A stretch of DNA of 64,000 bases from Pseudomonas maioricensis (GTDB taxonomy: Bacteria > Pseudomonadota > Gammaproteobacteria > Pseudomonadales > Pseudomonadaceae): NCBI RefSeq assembly GCF_022790535.1, contig NZ_LOHG01000002.1, positions 525,696-589,695 on the forward strand. Reading direction: 5' to 3'. Both the position numbers and the translations under genes were made by a program. Of this stretch, positions 1 to 10,064 are shown piece after piece. Under the pieces are notes generated by a model. The model ran no database searches. It saw only the letters and a program-made list of their open reading frames with translations, and had not been told where the DNA came from. How positions within the stretch are numbered: the stretch's first letter is position 1; every line of letters starts with the position of its first letter.

Positions 1-663
1 TGCGCCTATACCTGGGAACAACGGCAGGATGGCAACACTGGCCGCGACTTTAGGCAGGCGATAATCCAGCTGCGCAGGATGCGCGGCAGGGGTTTCGCCG
101 CTGTGGGCGCGGTTCAGCGCTGCGAACGGATGGCGACCGAAGCTGCGGATTTTCGCGCAGCGGGTCGGCGCCAGCAGTTCGCCGTGGAAGTACAAATGCA
201 CGCCCGACGTCAGACCTTTACCCAGCGCGACCAGTGAGCCGTTGACGTTTTCCCACGCATCGCTGTCCGGGACGCCAGCAGGCAGCATTGAGCCGGTAAA
301 CAGCACCGGAGCAGCAAGCCCTAGCAGCTGGAAGCTCATGGCTGCGGCGCTGTACGCCAGTGTGTCAGTGCCGTGAAGGATCAACACCGCGTCGCAGCCA
401 TCGACATCAACTGCGTCGATGACCGCTTCGCGCAGACGCAGCCAGTAAGCCGGTGTCATGTTGGCGCTGTCGATCAGCGGTGCCATCTCGCGAAAGCGCC
501 ACTGAGGCACCACCAGATCAGGCAATTCGGCCAGTTGCCCGGCCATGCGTGCCTCGAAACCCGATGCGGGCGCCAGGCCGTTGGCGCTGGCCTGCATGCC
601 GATGGTGCCGCCGGTATAAAGAACCATCACTCGCTGAGCGGGTTGTGGCTGTTCATGAGTCAT
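1..663 (-). CDS. ansA: L-asparaginase (3' end outside window)
   Basis: Hydrolyses L-asparagine to aspartate and ammonia. The 221 codons in the window, read on the minus strand from ATG at 663, open with MTHEQPQPAQRVMVLYTGGT; TGGTIGM carries the first catalytic Thr region. HGTDTLAYSAAAMSF, about residues 99-113, is the second asparaginase signature. There is no signal peptide, so a cytoplasmic type-I-like enzyme is likely. The stop codon lies beyond position 1. It starts 27 bases after the AGCS symporter stop on the same strand, and aspA lies upstream, so the three genes form an Asn/Asp catabolic neighbourhood: asparaginase feeds aspartate to AspA. Family assignment is firm; the exact subtype is inferred. 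Confidence 0.9.
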   Translation of the reverse strand, partial: MTHEQPQPAQRVMVLYTGGTIGMQASANGLAPASGFEARMAGQLAELPDLVVPQWRFREMAPLIDSANMTPAYWLRLREAVIDAVDVDGCDAVLILHGTDTLAYSAAAMSFQLLGLAAPVLFTGSMLPAGVPDSDAWENVNGSLVALGKGLTSGVHLYFHGELLAPTRCAKIRSFGRHPFAALNRAHSGETPAAHPAQLDYRLPKVAASVAILPLFPGIGA

Positions 664-690
664 GGTTCTTCTCCGGTATGTCAGTCGCTA

Positions 691-2139
691 TCAGGCTTGA
701 GTAGCAGGCTTTACCGAGGCGTTAACCGGGTTGACCGGTGTCTGGCTTGGGTTGGCAGGCCATGCGTTGCGGTCCAGGTCCAGATCCGGGAATTGGCTCG
801 AATCGAATACTGGAGTCTTGATACCCGCCTTACGTTGCGCATCGTAGTCGCGCAGGATGCGCATGGCGACTTTGAACAACATTGCCAGGGCGATCAAGTT
901 AACGAAGGCCAGCAACGTCATGGTGATGTCGGCGAAGGCAAACACAGTGTTGAGATCAACCACGGCGCCCCAGAGGATCAGCACCAGCACGAACACCCGA
1001 TAGCCGACGATGGCTTTCTTGCTCTCGCCCACCAGGAAACGCAGGCTGTTTTCGCCCAGGTAGTAGTTGTAGAGAATCGAGGTGAAGACGAACAGCGCCA
1101 AAGCAACGCTGATGAAGATACGACCCCAGTCACCGACCACGGCTGCCAGCGAGTTCTGTGCCAGAACAATACCGTTGCCGCTGTAACCCACGTCGTAGAT
1201 ACCCGAGAGGAGGATCAGCAACGCGGTGCAGGTGCAGATCACGAAGGTATCGAGGAACACGCTGAATGCCTGAACCACACCTTGTGAGATCGGGTGTTCA
1301 ACCTGTGCAACGGCGGCCACGTTCGGGGCACTGCCCAGACCGGCTTCGTTAGCGAACACGCCGCGTTTCACGCCCATGACGATTGCGCTGCCGATCAGGC
1401 CGCCAAACACCGGGTCCAGACCAAATGCGCTTTTGACGATGGTCGCCAGCATGGCTGGAACGTGGTCGATCTGCAGGACGATGACGTAGATGGTCACCGC
1501 GATATAGATCAGGGTTTTCACCGGCACCAGAAGGTCGGAAATCGCCGCAATACGCTTGATCCCGCCGATGAACGCAAGGCCCAGCAGCACAACCAGGCAG
1601 ATGCCGGTGGTCATGGTGTCGATGCCGAACGCGCCTTTGAGGGAGTCGGTTACCGCATGGGATTGCAGGCCGTTGAAGGCAAAACCGAAGGTCACCAGCA
1701 GCAACACCGCCATGACCATACCCAACCAGCGTTTACCCAGACCATGCTGAATGTAATACGCCGGACCGCCACGGAACTGGCCTTCGGAGTCTTTGCGCTT
1801 GTACAGCTGAGCGAGTGAACACTCGATGAAGCTGCTGGCCATGCCCACCAGTGCGGTGACCCACATCCAGAAAACCGCGCCCGGGCCACCCAGTGTCACG
1901 GCAATACCGACACCAGCAATGTTGCCAGCCCCGACACGTCCGGCAAGGCTGAGCATCAATGCCTGGAAGGAACTGAGCTGGCCGGTGCTGTTGCGTAAAC
2001 TATCCCTGAAAACAGCGAACATGTGGAAAAAGTGGCGAAACTGGACGAAACGCGAACGAATCGTGAAATAACCGCCGAGCCCTACGATCAGTACGATCAG
2101 CACTTTGCCCGAAAGGAAGTCGTTAATGACTTCAAGCAT
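691..2139 (-). CDS. Alanine/glycine:cation symporter (AGCS family)
   Basis: Inner-membrane sodium- or proton-coupled symporter for small amino acids (Ala, Gly, possibly Asn/Asp-derived). The 482-residue protein has about ten hydrophobic segments and the family hallmark NIAGVGIAVTLGGPGAVFWM near residue 75, followed by SSFIECSLAQLYK and the GGPAYYI motif. GVKRGVFANEAGLGSAPNVA, around residues 258-277, is the other AGCS signature. Length matches the family. The C-terminal 40 residues are polar and Pro/Asn-rich. ATG at 2139 opens directly at the first membrane segment. It sits between aspA and ansA on the same strand, suggesting amino-acid uptake linked to deamination. The true substrate cannot be read from sequence. 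Confidence 0.93.
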   Translation of the reverse strand: MLEVINDFLSGKVLIVLIVGLGGYFTIRSRFVQFRHFFHMFAVFRDSLRNSTGQLSSFQALMLSLAGRVGAGNIAGVGIAVTLGGPGAVFWMWVTALVGMASSFIECSLAQLYKRKDSEGQFRGGPAYYIQHGLGKRWLGMVMAVLLLVTFGFAFNGLQSHAVTDSLKGAFGIDTMTTGICLVVLLGLAFIGGIKRIAAISDLLVPVKTLIYIAVTIYVIVLQIDHVPAMLATIVKSAFGLDPVFGGLIGSAIVMGVKRGVFANEAGLGSAPNVAAVAQVEHPISQGVVQAFSVFLDTFVICTCTALLILLSGIYDVGYSGNGIVLAQNSLAAVVGDWGRIFISVALALFVFTSILYNYYLGENSLRFLVGESKKAIVGYRVFVLVLILWGAVVDLNTVFAFADITMTLLAFVNLIALAMLFKVAMRILRDYDAQRKAGIKTPVFDSSQFPDLDLDRNAWPANPSQTPVNPVNASVKPATQA

Positions 2140-2269
2140 TGGAGAATCCTCGCTGTTGTTTTTAGGGGGCGCGCACTATACCGGTGCGCTCGTCTTGCGT
2201 CTGCAATACTTTTCCTTTCCTGTGCAGCGATACGTCCTTGTTGTTTTTGGCAGTGGGCGTTTTGCAGGT

Positions 2270-2306
2270 AAAAAAAAGGGTCCGGAGAGAATCGTCTCTG
2301 GACCCC
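2270..2306 (-). terminator. Rho-independent terminator after aspA
   Basis: Read on the minus strand, a stem GGGTCC..GGACCC (2278-2283 with 2300-2305), extended by GAGA/TCTC pairs, is followed by eight T residues (2270-2277). It lies 66 bases past the aspA stop. It separates aspA from the downstream symporter gene, so that gene probably has its own promoter between 2140 and 2269. Confidence 0.85.
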
Positions 2307-2371
2307 CAAAAGGGGTGAGGAGTGTCTAGGTCCTCAACACCTGGTGAGCATGTAGCTGTCGAGCATTTGCA

Positions 2372-3796
<1,425 letters not shown>

Positions 3797-4013
3797 GATA
3801 GAGATAGTCTCAAGAAAGGCACGGACAATGCCGGAACGCCGCCGATACTGGTCTCTACGGTGATTTTTGACCAATGCTGTTACATACTGGGCCATGCCGA
3901 AACGGCATAATGCAGATGTGACGCGATAGGTGTTACTGGCGTGTATATACATTTCCAGCGGTTAGCAGGGGCTTTGTGAGCGAATTACAACTATCTGATT
4001 TGGAATACTCTTT

Positions 4014-4102
4014 TGTAGGAGCGCACGAGCACCGCGAGGCCGCGATTGCGTCCTGTCTGATACACCGCCATCGCGGCCTCGCGGTGCTCGTGCGCTCCTA
4101 CA
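4014..4102. repeat. Paired REP (REPIN-like) palindrome, type B
   Basis: Two inverted copies of TGTAGGAGCGCACGAGCACC, continuing into GCGAGGCCGCGAT, face each other around a short centre. It lies in the 390-base spacer between aspA and the LysR gene (3797-4186). The same arm recurs with small changes at 16659 and 22256. The rest of the spacer shows no gene; it must hold the two divergent promoters. Confidence 0.85.
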
Positions 4103-4186
4103 GATCCAATGTCAGCTTCGCGACTGGGCAGTTCCTACAGAATTCACTCCAATTCAGATAAATACGGTCGCAGACAAGAGGACAAC

Positions 4187-5098
4187 ATGAATCTGGAAAG
4201 CAAATGGCTGGAAGACTTCAGTGCGCTGGCCTCTACGCGCAGTTTTTCCCAGGCGGCGGAGAAGCGTTTTGTGACGCAACCGGCTTTCAGTCGGCGTATT
4301 CGCAGCCTTGAAGCGGCGCTGGGGCTGACGCTGGTCAATCGTTCGCGCACGCCCATTGAACTGACGGCGGCTGGCCAGCTTTTTCTGGTCACGGCGCGTA
4401 CCGTTGTCGAGCAACTAGGGGAGGTCCTGCGTCACTTGCATCATCTTGAAGGCGGGCAGGGCGAGGTCATGCAGGTTGCAGCGGCGCACTCCCTGGCGCT
4501 GGGCTTCTTCCCGCGCTGGATCGCTCAACTGCGCAACGAAGGTCTGAACATCGCTACAAGGCTGGTTGCTACGAACGTTGGCGACGCGGTGCATGCCTTG
4601 CGCGAAGGCGGCTGCGACCTGATGCTGGCCTTCTACGATCCGGATGCAGCGCTGCAAATGGACCCGGAAATCTTCCCGTCGCTGCATTTGGCCCACACCG
4701 AAATGCTACCGGTCTGTGCGGCTGACGAGAGCGGCCAGCCGTTGTTTAGTCTGGAGGATGGCAGCAGCGTGCCGCTTCTGGCCTACAGCGCGGGTGCCTT
4801 TCTGGGCCGTTCGGTGAACTTGTTGCTGCGCCAGCGAAACCTGCGTTTCACCACGGTCTATGAAACGGCCATGGCCGACAGTCTCAAGAGCATGGCACTG
4901 GAAGGTCTGGGCATCGCCTGGGTACCCCGGCTAAGTGTGCGTGCCGAGTTGGCCCGTGGCGAACTGGTCGAATGCGGCGGTTCACAATGGCATATCCCAC
5001 TGGAGATCCGCCTGTATCGCTGCGCGCTGGTGCGCAAGGCCAACGTGCGGTTGTTGTGGCGCAAGCTTGAGAGTGCTGCCACGCCCGATGGCGCTTGA
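4187..5098 (+). CDS. LysR-type regulator, HypT-like
   Basis: DNA-binding transcriptional regulator with an N-terminal winged helix-turn-helix (FSQAAEKRFVTQPAFSRRI, residues about 20-38) and a C-terminal substrate-binding fold. ATG 4187 has AGAGG just upstream and gives 303 residues. The opening NLESKWLEDF, SQPAFSRRI-type helix and AAAHSLALG segment resemble, from memory, E. coli HypT (YjiE), the hypochlorite-responsive LysR protein. That match is my recollection and not a search. It is divergent from aspA, so it may control aspA, itself, or genes elsewhere. It has no methionine-rich segment I can equate with HypT's oxidised residues. Confidence 0.88.
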   Translation: MNLESKWLEDFSALASTRSFSQAAEKRFVTQPAFSRRIRSLEAALGLTLVNRSRTPIELTAAGQLFLVTARTVVEQLGEVLRHLHHLEGGQGEVMQVAAAHSLALGFFPRWIAQLRNEGLNIATRLVATNVGDAVHALREGGCDLMLAFYDPDAALQMDPEIFPSLHLAHTEMLPVCAADESGQPLFSLEDGSSVPLLAYSAGAFLGRSVNLLLRQRNLRFTTVYETAMADSLKSMALEGLGIAWVPRLSVRAELARGELVECGGSQWHIPLEIRLYRCALVRKANVRLLWRKLESAATPDGA

Positions 5099-5185
5099 CC
5101 CGCAAGTCAGTAAATACGTGCTTCACAGCTCACAAGTAGCCTGTAAGACAGATGGTCGTGGGGGGTGCTTTAAACGCTTCTCTTT

Positions 5186-5276
5186 GGGGTATACTGCGCG
5201 GCCTTTGGCCGGCTCGACCGGTCATTATTCGTACAGCAAGCCACGCCGGTCCTCCCGCGTGGCTTGTTTGTTTTTT
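5186..5276 (+). promoter_or_regulatory. purE leader with terminator-like hairpin
   Basis: After a -10-like TATACT (about 5189-5194) the leader carries a 9-bp stem AAGCCACGC (5238-5246) with GCGTGGCTT (5257-5265), followed by GTTTGTTTTTTG. That is terminator architecture 36 bases before the purE ATG. An upstream GACCGG (5216-5221) can pair with CCGGTC (5246-5251), touching the stem and filling its loop. It could simply end the LysR transcript or attenuate purEK. Confidence 0.55.
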
Positions 5277-5311
5277 GATGCGCCTGCGGGCGCCCGATGA
5301 GAGGCACGACG

Positions 5312-5803
5312 ATGAGCGCACTGGTTGGCGTGATCATGGGCTCCAAGTCCGATTGGTCCACCCTTAGCCACACCGCCGATATGCTGGAAAAGCTCGGCAT
5401 TCCGTATGAAGTGAAAGTGGTGTCTGCGCACCGCACTCCGGATCTGCTGTTCCAGTATGCCGAACAGGCTGAAGCACGCGGTATTGAAGTGATCATCGCC
5501 GGTGCTGGCGGTGCTGCTCACTTGCCGGGCATGTGTGCAGCCAAGACTCACCTGCCGGTACTGGGCGTTCCGGTCCAGTCCTCCATGCTGTCGGGCGTCG
5601 ACTCGTTGCTGTCCATCGTGCAGATGCCTGCCGGTATTCCGGTTGCGACCTTGGCCATCGGCAAAGCCGGTGCGATCAACGCTGCGCTGCTTTCGGCCAG
5701 CATCCTGGGCGCCAAGCATCCACAATTCCACGCAGTGTTGAAGAAATTCCGTACTGAGCAGACAGACAGCGTTCTGGACAATCCAGACCCGCGCGACGCC
5801 TGA
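5312..5803 (+). CDS. purE: N5-carboxyaminoimidazole ribonucleotide mutase
   Basis: Class I PurE moves the carboxyl group of N5-CAIR to C4, giving CAIR in de novo purine synthesis. ATG 5312 ([18 protein letters not shown]) gives 163 residues, the family norm, with AGAGG at the right distance. The phosphate-binding MGSKSDW, the SAHRTP segment and [12 protein letters not shown] are all intact. It is followed nine bases later by purK, its functional partner. A terminator-like hairpin lies just upstream, so expression may be attenuated. Confidence 0.97.
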   Translation: MSALVGVIMGSKSDWSTLSHTADMLEKLGIPYEVKVVSAHRTPDLLFQYAEQAEARGIEVIIAGAGGAAHLPGMCAAKTHLPVLGVPVQSSMLSGVDSLLSIVQMPAGIPVATLAIGKAGAINAALLSASILGAKHPQFHAVLKKFRTEQTDSVLDNPDPRDA

Positions 5804-5812
5804 GGTTTTGCA

Positions 5813-6895
5813 ATGAAGATTGGTGTAATCGGTGGCGGCCAACTGGGTCGCATGTTGGCCCTGGCAGGAACCCCGCTGGGGATGAACTTCGCCTTTCTGG
5901 ACCCCGCGCCAGACGCGTGCGCAGCCGCATTGGGCGAACATCTGCGTGCCGATTACGGCGATCAGGATCACCTGCGTCAGCTGGCTGATGAAGTGGATCT
6001 GGTGACCTTCGAGTTCGAAAGCGTACCTGCAGAAACCGTGGCGTTCCTGTCGCAGTTCGTGCCGGTTTATCCGAGCGCCGAAGCGCTGCGCATTGCCCGT
6101 GATCGTTGGTTCGAAAAAAGCATGTTCAAGGATCTGGGCATTCCGACGCCTGAGTTCGCCGACATTCAATCCCAGGCTGATCTGGACGCCGCGGTGGCTG
6201 CTATCGGTCTGCCTGCGGTACTCAAAACGCGCACCCTGGGTTATGACGGCAAGGGTCAGAAAGTCCTGCGCACCGCAGCTGACGTCGAAGGTACTTTCGC
6301 GGAGCTGGGCAGCGTGGCCTGTTTGCTGGAAGGCTTCGTGCCGTTTACCGGTGAGGTCTCGCTCATCGCCGTGCGTGCTCGCGACGGTGAAACCCGTTTC
6401 TACCCGCTGGTGCATAACACCCACGACAACGGCATCCTGCGTATCTCCATTGCCAGCACCGATCACCCGCTGCAGGCGCTGGCTGAAGATTACGCCGGTC
6501 GTGTGCTCAAGCAACTTGACTACGTTGGCGTGCTGGCCTTTGAGTTCTTTGAAGTCGATGGCGGCCTGAAAGCTAACGAAATTGCCCCTCGCGTGCACAA
6601 CTCCGGGCACTGGACCACCGAAGGTGCCGAATGCAGCCAGTTCGAAAACCACCTGCGGGCAGTAGCGGGCTTGCCATTGGGCTCAACAGCCAAAGTGGGG
6701 GAGAGCGCGATGCTCAACTTCATCGGTGAAGTGCCGGCTGTGGATAAAGTGACCGCTATTGATGATTGCCATCTGCATCATTACGGCAAAGCGTTCAAAG
6801 TGGGCCGTAAAGTCGGCCACGCTACCGTGCGCAGTGCTGATCGCGCGACGCTGGATCGCCAGGTGAAGCTGGTTGAGGCGTTGATCAAAAACTGA
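5813..6895 (+). CDS. purK: N5-carboxyaminoimidazole ribonucleotide synthase
   Basis: ATP-grasp enzyme that joins bicarbonate to AIR to make N5-CAIR, the substrate of PurE. It has 360 residues. GGGQLGRMLALAG near the N terminus is the PurK signature. The ATP-grasp core spans roughly residues 100-290, with KTRTLGYDGKGQ and the metal-binding FEFFEVDGGLKANEIAPRVHNSGHWT. The nine-base gap to purE implies one transcript. A REP pair begins 12 bases after the stop. Confidence 0.97.
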   Translation: MKIGVIGGGQLGRMLALAGTPLGMNFAFLDPAPDACAAALGEHLRADYGDQDHLRQLADEVDLVTFEFESVPAETVAFLSQFVPVYPSAEALRIARDRWFEKSMFKDLGIPTPEFADIQSQADLDAAVAAIGLPAVLKTRTLGYDGKGQKVLRTAADVEGTFAELGSVACLLEGFVPFTGEVSLIAVRARDGETRFYPLVHNTHDNGILRISIASTDHPLQALAEDYAGRVLKQLDYVGVLAFEFFEVDGGLKANEIAPRVHNSGHWTTEGAECSQFENHLRAVAGLPLGSTAKVGESAMLNFIGEVPAVDKVTAIDDCHLHHYGKAFKVGRKVGHATVRSADRATLDRQVKLVEALIKN

Positions 6896-6907
6896 TCAGG
6901 ACGCCCT

Positions 6908-6980
6908 TGTAGGAGCTGCCGAAGGCTGCGAAAGCGGGGTGTCAGACATACCCCTTTCGCAGCCTTCGGCAGCTCCTACA
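6908..6980. repeat. Paired REP (REPIN-like) palindrome, type A
   Basis: Arms TGTAGGAGCTGCCGAAGGCT and its inverse close an almost perfect 73-base palindrome just past purK. The same arm occurs at 9091-9164 and 26930-27002. It can form a long hairpin in the 3' end of the purK transcript. Confidence 0.87.
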
Positions 6981-7093
6981 GATTTTGTGCCTGTCTTATG
7001 CATTGAACCATTCCAATCCCGCACCTCTCTGATAGCGTGATGCCGATGGCTGACTAAGCTTCGGCATATCACTTATTTGAGAGGGAAAACGGC

Positions 7094-7342
7094 ATGGGTA
7101 TTATCGGAACCATCTTCATCGGCTTGATCGTTGGCCTGCTGGCGCGCTTCCTCAAGCCCGGCGATGACAGCATGGGTTGGATCATGACCATTCTGTTGGG
7201 CATCGGCGGTTCGCTGGCGGCTACTTATGGCGGTCAGGCGCTGGGCATCTATCAGGCAGGCGAAGGCGCAGGCTTCCTGGGTGCATTGGTTGGCGCAATC
7301 GTACTGTTGGTGATCTTTGGCCTGATCAAAAAGAAAGACTGA
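7094..7342 (+). CDS. GlsB/YeaQ/YmgE-family stress membrane protein
   Basis: Small inner-membrane protein of 82 residues built of three hydrophobic helices (about 3-20, 26-45 and 58-76) separated by Gly-rich turns, ending in KKKD. The pattern GIIGTIFIGLIVGLLARFLKPG is typical of the transglycosylase-associated/GlsB family, linked to general stress in enteric bacteria. GAGGG lies upstream of ATG 7094. It is a monocistronic gene between a REP pair and a short hairpin. Its molecular role is not known. Confidence 0.9.
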   Translation: MGIIGTIFIGLIVGLLARFLKPGDDSMGWIMTILLGIGGSLAATYGGQALGIYQAGEGAGFLGALVGAIVLLVIFGLIKKKD

Positions 7343-7351
7343 TGTTCAACG

Positions 7352-7379
7352 GCCCTCTGCGTTCCGGCACGCAGAGGGC
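7352..7379 (+). terminator. Hairpin after glsB-like gene
   Basis: Perfect 10-bp stem GCCCTCTGCG (7352-7361) with CGCAGAGGGC (7370-7379) around an 8-base loop, nine bases past the stop. No T run follows, so it may be a weak terminator or a stabilising 3' hairpin. Confidence 0.5.
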
Positions 7380-7427
7380 TAGAATGCCGGGCAGTTATTC
7401 AACTCCCCACTCTTGCCGAGCCTTTCG

Positions 7428-7961
7428 ATGCGCCGTCTTTTAGTTATTCCCCTGCTTCTGATCTGCGGCCTGGCCCGCGCTGAAATTCCTGAAACCGACT
7501 GGCTGGACCTAATGCCCAAGTCCGATCAGAAAGCCCTCGAAGCCATGCCCGAAATCGATCACAACTCCCCGGAAGCCCAAGGGACGTTTGACAGCAAAGG
7601 TGGCTTGAAACAAAGCAAGGGTTTGCCCGCTGTCATGTACTCAGCCAAGACCGTACCGGCCATGAACGGCAAGGAAGTGCGTCTTGGAGGTTATCCAGTA
7701 CCGCTTGAAACGGATGCCAAGGGCCACAGCACCCTGTTTTTCCTGGTGCCGTATCCGGGCGCATGTATTCACGTGCCGCCACCGCCGCCTAATCAACTGG
7801 TGTTGGTGCGTTACCCCAAAGGCCTGAAGATTGAAGACATCTACACGCCGCTGTGGGTGGTCGGCAAATTGAAGGTTGAAAAGGTTAGCAACGATCTGGC
7901 TGATGCGGCTTATGCAATTGATGCAGAGAAAGCGCGGGTAGTGGTTGAGTCGGATTTGTAG
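7428..7961 (+). CDS. DUF3299 family exported protein
   Basis: 177 residues from ATG 7428 (MRRLLVIPLLLICGLARAEIP); a short signal peptide with probable cleavage after ARA makes it periplasmic. The mature part contains LPGACIHV-type residues (here VPYPGACIHVPPPPPNQLVL) typical of DUF3299, a family related to lipoprotein-export-linked proteins of unknown role. An upstream in-frame start at 7413 would add MPSLS before the basic n-region; I prefer 7428 because it gives a canonical signal peptide. No operon partner is visible; a REP pair follows 13 bases later. Confidence 0.8.
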   Translation: MRRLLVIPLLLICGLARAEIPETDWLDLMPKSDQKALEAMPEIDHNSPEAQGTFDSKGGLKQSKGLPAVMYSAKTVPAMNGKEVRLGGYPVPLETDAKGHSTLFFLVPYPGACIHVPPPPPNQLVLVRYPKGLKIEDIYTPLWVVGKLKVEKVSNDLADAAYAIDAEKARVVVESDL

Positions 7962-7974
7962 CTTTCACGCTTGC

Positions 7975-8059
7975 TGTGGGAGCCGAGCTTGCTCGCGATA
8001 AGGCTGCACACGATCCCAAACCGAGTCCAACCTTATCGCGAGCAAGCTCGGCTCCCACA
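7975..8059. repeat. Paired REP palindrome, type C
   Basis: TGTGGGAGCCGAGCTTGCTC continuing into GCGATAAGG, with its inverse copy ending at 8059. This arm closely follows the classical Pseudomonas REP consensus. It lies between two convergent genes (stops at 7961 and 8081). Confidence 0.87.
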
Positions 8060-8080
8060 AAGCGCTCGCCTCTAGACGGG

Positions 8081-8989
8081 TCAGTCTTCCGACAAAGACT
8101 CAGCCCAGACACTCACATCCAGCACATGCATCTGCTCTGGCTCCAGGGTCACGATATCGTCCAGCACGTTGGCTGTTTCGACGCAGACCATGCCCTGCCA
8201 CCCATCAGCGGCCATATCGTTGAAGCTTTTGGTTTTCTCGGTCCACGGGTTCCATACCACCGACGACTTGGAGCCGTTGGTGCAGATGTGGATTTTGCGC
8301 TGCCATTGCGGGTCGATGATGCTCAGCATGTCCGGAGTGTTGAGGTAAATGCGGTCGGTTTCACCTGTAAATTGCAACTCGCCGGATTGCTTACGCTCTT
8401 CCCAGTTTTCCAGCGTCTCGATGTATTTCACGCCATCGAGGCCTTTGATGCTGATCTCGCGCACGTCGCTGACGGCGAAATAGGTGTGCAGCGCCTGACT
8501 GAAGCTCACGGTTTCGGTGCCGGAGTTGTAACTGACGAGGCTGACGTTCAACGCTTCGTCCAGACGAATGCTTAGTTTCAGGCCTACGTTATGCGGCCAG
8601 CCTGGCAGCTTGCCTTCCGTTTTGGGCTGGATGAAATCAACGATCAGCGCGTCGTCATCCTCGGCCATGCCCATCAACTCCCAGTCAATGGTGCGTACTT
8701 CGCCGTGGGCGTTGGCGGGCGCATCGCTTTGACGCATGGCCTGCACGCTTTCAGGGTTGCGCTGAAGATTGCCAAACCACGGCCAGCAAATCGGCATGCC
8801 GCCGCGAATCGCCTTGCCCTTTTTGAAGGAGGCGTCCGGGTTGGACCAGATCAGCGGCTGCTGCCCGGCGAGCTTATAACTGACGATATGCGCACCCTGC
8901 TGGGCGACAACCAGTTCGGCATCGCCGTGGCTGATGCGCCAGCAGTTGAGCTCATCGATGGTGACGGATTCGACCTGGGGCGTTGGCAT
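8081..8989 (-). CDS. D-hexose-6-phosphate mutarotase (YeaD type)
   Basis: Galactose-mutarotase-fold enzyme expected to interconvert the anomers of hexose 6-phosphates. ATG 8989 (MPTPQVESVTIDELNCW) has GAGAG eight bases upstream and gives 302 residues; the frame also opens from TTG 9007, but that TTG lacks a ribosome site. Family segments are intact: GAHIVSYK, PLIWSNPDASFKKGKAIRGG, PICWPWFG, and HTYFAVSDV with the catalytic-type His. The conserved VVWNPWTEK block is near residue 255. It stands alone between REP pairs. Confidence 0.9.
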   Translation of the reverse strand: MPTPQVESVTIDELNCWRISHGDAELVVAQQGAHIVSYKLAGQQPLIWSNPDASFKKGKAIRGGMPICWPWFGNLQRNPESVQAMRQSDAPANAHGEVRTIDWELMGMAEDDDALIVDFIQPKTEGKLPGWPHNVGLKLSIRLDEALNVSLVSYNSGTETVSFSQALHTYFAVSDVREISIKGLDGVKYIETLENWEERKQSGELQFTGETDRIYLNTPDMLSIIDPQWQRKIHICTNGSKSSVVWNPWTEKTKSFNDMAADGWQGMVCVETANVLDDIVTLEPEQMHVLDVSVWAESLSED

Positions 8990-9090
8990 ATAGAAACTCT
9001 CAAACAAAGACTAAGACAAAATGGACCGTGTCCAGGTCGGGGAGTTTACCTTTCTCCAGCCAGCCTTACCTTCTTTGGAGTGTGATTCAC

Positions 9091-9164
9091 TGTAGGAGCT
9101 GCCGAAGGCTGCGAATCGCGGTGCTTCAGGAATAGGCCTTTCGCAGCCTTCGGCAGCTCCTGCA
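9091..9164. repeat. Paired REP palindrome, type A
   Basis: Same arm as at 6908-6980 (TGTAGGAGCTGCCGAAGGCT) with its inverse, one base different at the far end (CTCCTGCA). It lies between the mutarotase promoter side and the 3' end of the thioesterase gene. Confidence 0.87.
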
Positions 9165-9182
9165 ATTACAAATTACACAGCC

Positions 9183-9584
9183 TCAGCGCCGGGCAGGCAC
9201 CGACCGGGTGCGGCCGCTGCCATCTATAGCCACAAACACAAACACCGCCTCGGTCACCTTGCGCCATTCGCTGGACAGCGGGTCATCACTCCAGACTTCA
9301 ACCATCATCTGGATGGAGCTGCGGCCGATTTCCAGTGCCTGGGTATAAAAGGACAGCTGTGCGCCCACTGCCACCGGCACCAGAAACGCCATGCGATCAA
9401 TAGCCACCGTGGCAACGCGCCCGCCAGCGATCTTGCTGGCCATTGCTGTACCAGCCAGGTCCATCTGGGAAACCAGCCAGCCGCCGAAGATATCGCCGAA
9501 GCCGTTGGTTTCGCGGGGTAGTGCTGTGATTTGCAAAGCGAGATCGCCTTGCGGAATTGGATCTTCTTGTTCGAACTCGATCAT
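9183..9584 (-). CDS. Acyl-CoA thioesterase, YciA/hot-dog family
   Basis: Hydrolyses acyl-CoA to free acid and CoA. The 133-residue single hot-dog domain carries the YciA signature TNGFGDIFGGWLVSQMDLAG, whose Asn and Asp sit at the active site of the family, and VAIDRMAFLVPV. A hydrophobic EAVFVFVAID strand ends the domain. ATG 9584 has AGAGG upstream. It is likely monocistronic; the 480-base region behind its start leads to the MFS gene on the other strand. Confidence 0.9.
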   Translation of the reverse strand: MIEFEQEDPIPQGDLALQITALPRETNGFGDIFGGWLVSQMDLAGTAMASKIAGGRVATVAIDRMAFLVPVAVGAQLSFYTQALEIGRSSIQMMVEVWSDDPLSSEWRKVTEAVFVFVAIDGSGRTRSVPARR

Positions 9585-10064
9585 GCCTAGGGTGCCTCTG
9601 ACCCATGACTCTTAATATTTTTGCCGCGGTTGGCAGGCGCCATTCAAAACCATTTGCGTGAACGTAAGACGTTCAGCGAAGGCGGAACACCTGAAGGGGA
9701 AACTCTGCGAAAGCGGCTGAATGGCAGCTGATTTCGCACAGCACCCCCGACTGACTGAGGCTAGTGCGCTACATTCCGACACACAACGACAGTAACCCGA
9801 CGGTCTGCGAGTATATCGGTCGACGCGTCATGAAACGACCGTCGAGTACTGATTTCGACGATATACGCATCAGGCTGTGTGCTTTTTGAAACAATTTGCT
9901 ATCGTGCCGAACCCGACAAGGCGACATGACTGCCTGTGTCACGCAATTTTGGTGCCTATCCGCACAGTTGCCCCGGACGATCGCAGTTACAGGCCACCCC
10001 GCCGTAACCTGCTTTACTGTCGCTAACCCTATTCAAGAGAAGCCTTCTTAGAGAAGTATTGTTC
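9585..10064. other. 480-base spacer between divergent genes
   Basis: No convincing coding frame, RNA gene or repeat. It must hold the promoters of the thioesterase (minus) and of the MFS transporter (plus). I see a few short palindromes such as TCGACGATATACG but nothing I can name. Confidence 0.5.

Noticed and set aside
373..1287. 304-codon plus-strand frame over ansA and the symporter gene
   Set aside because: Runs opposite to two recognised genes and has shadow-like composition rich in His, Gln and Asp.
5225..6652. 475-codon open frame antisense to purE and purK
   Set aside because: Exact antisense shadow of two well-conserved genes; low-complexity Gln/His/Arg composition typical of G+C-rich reverse frames.
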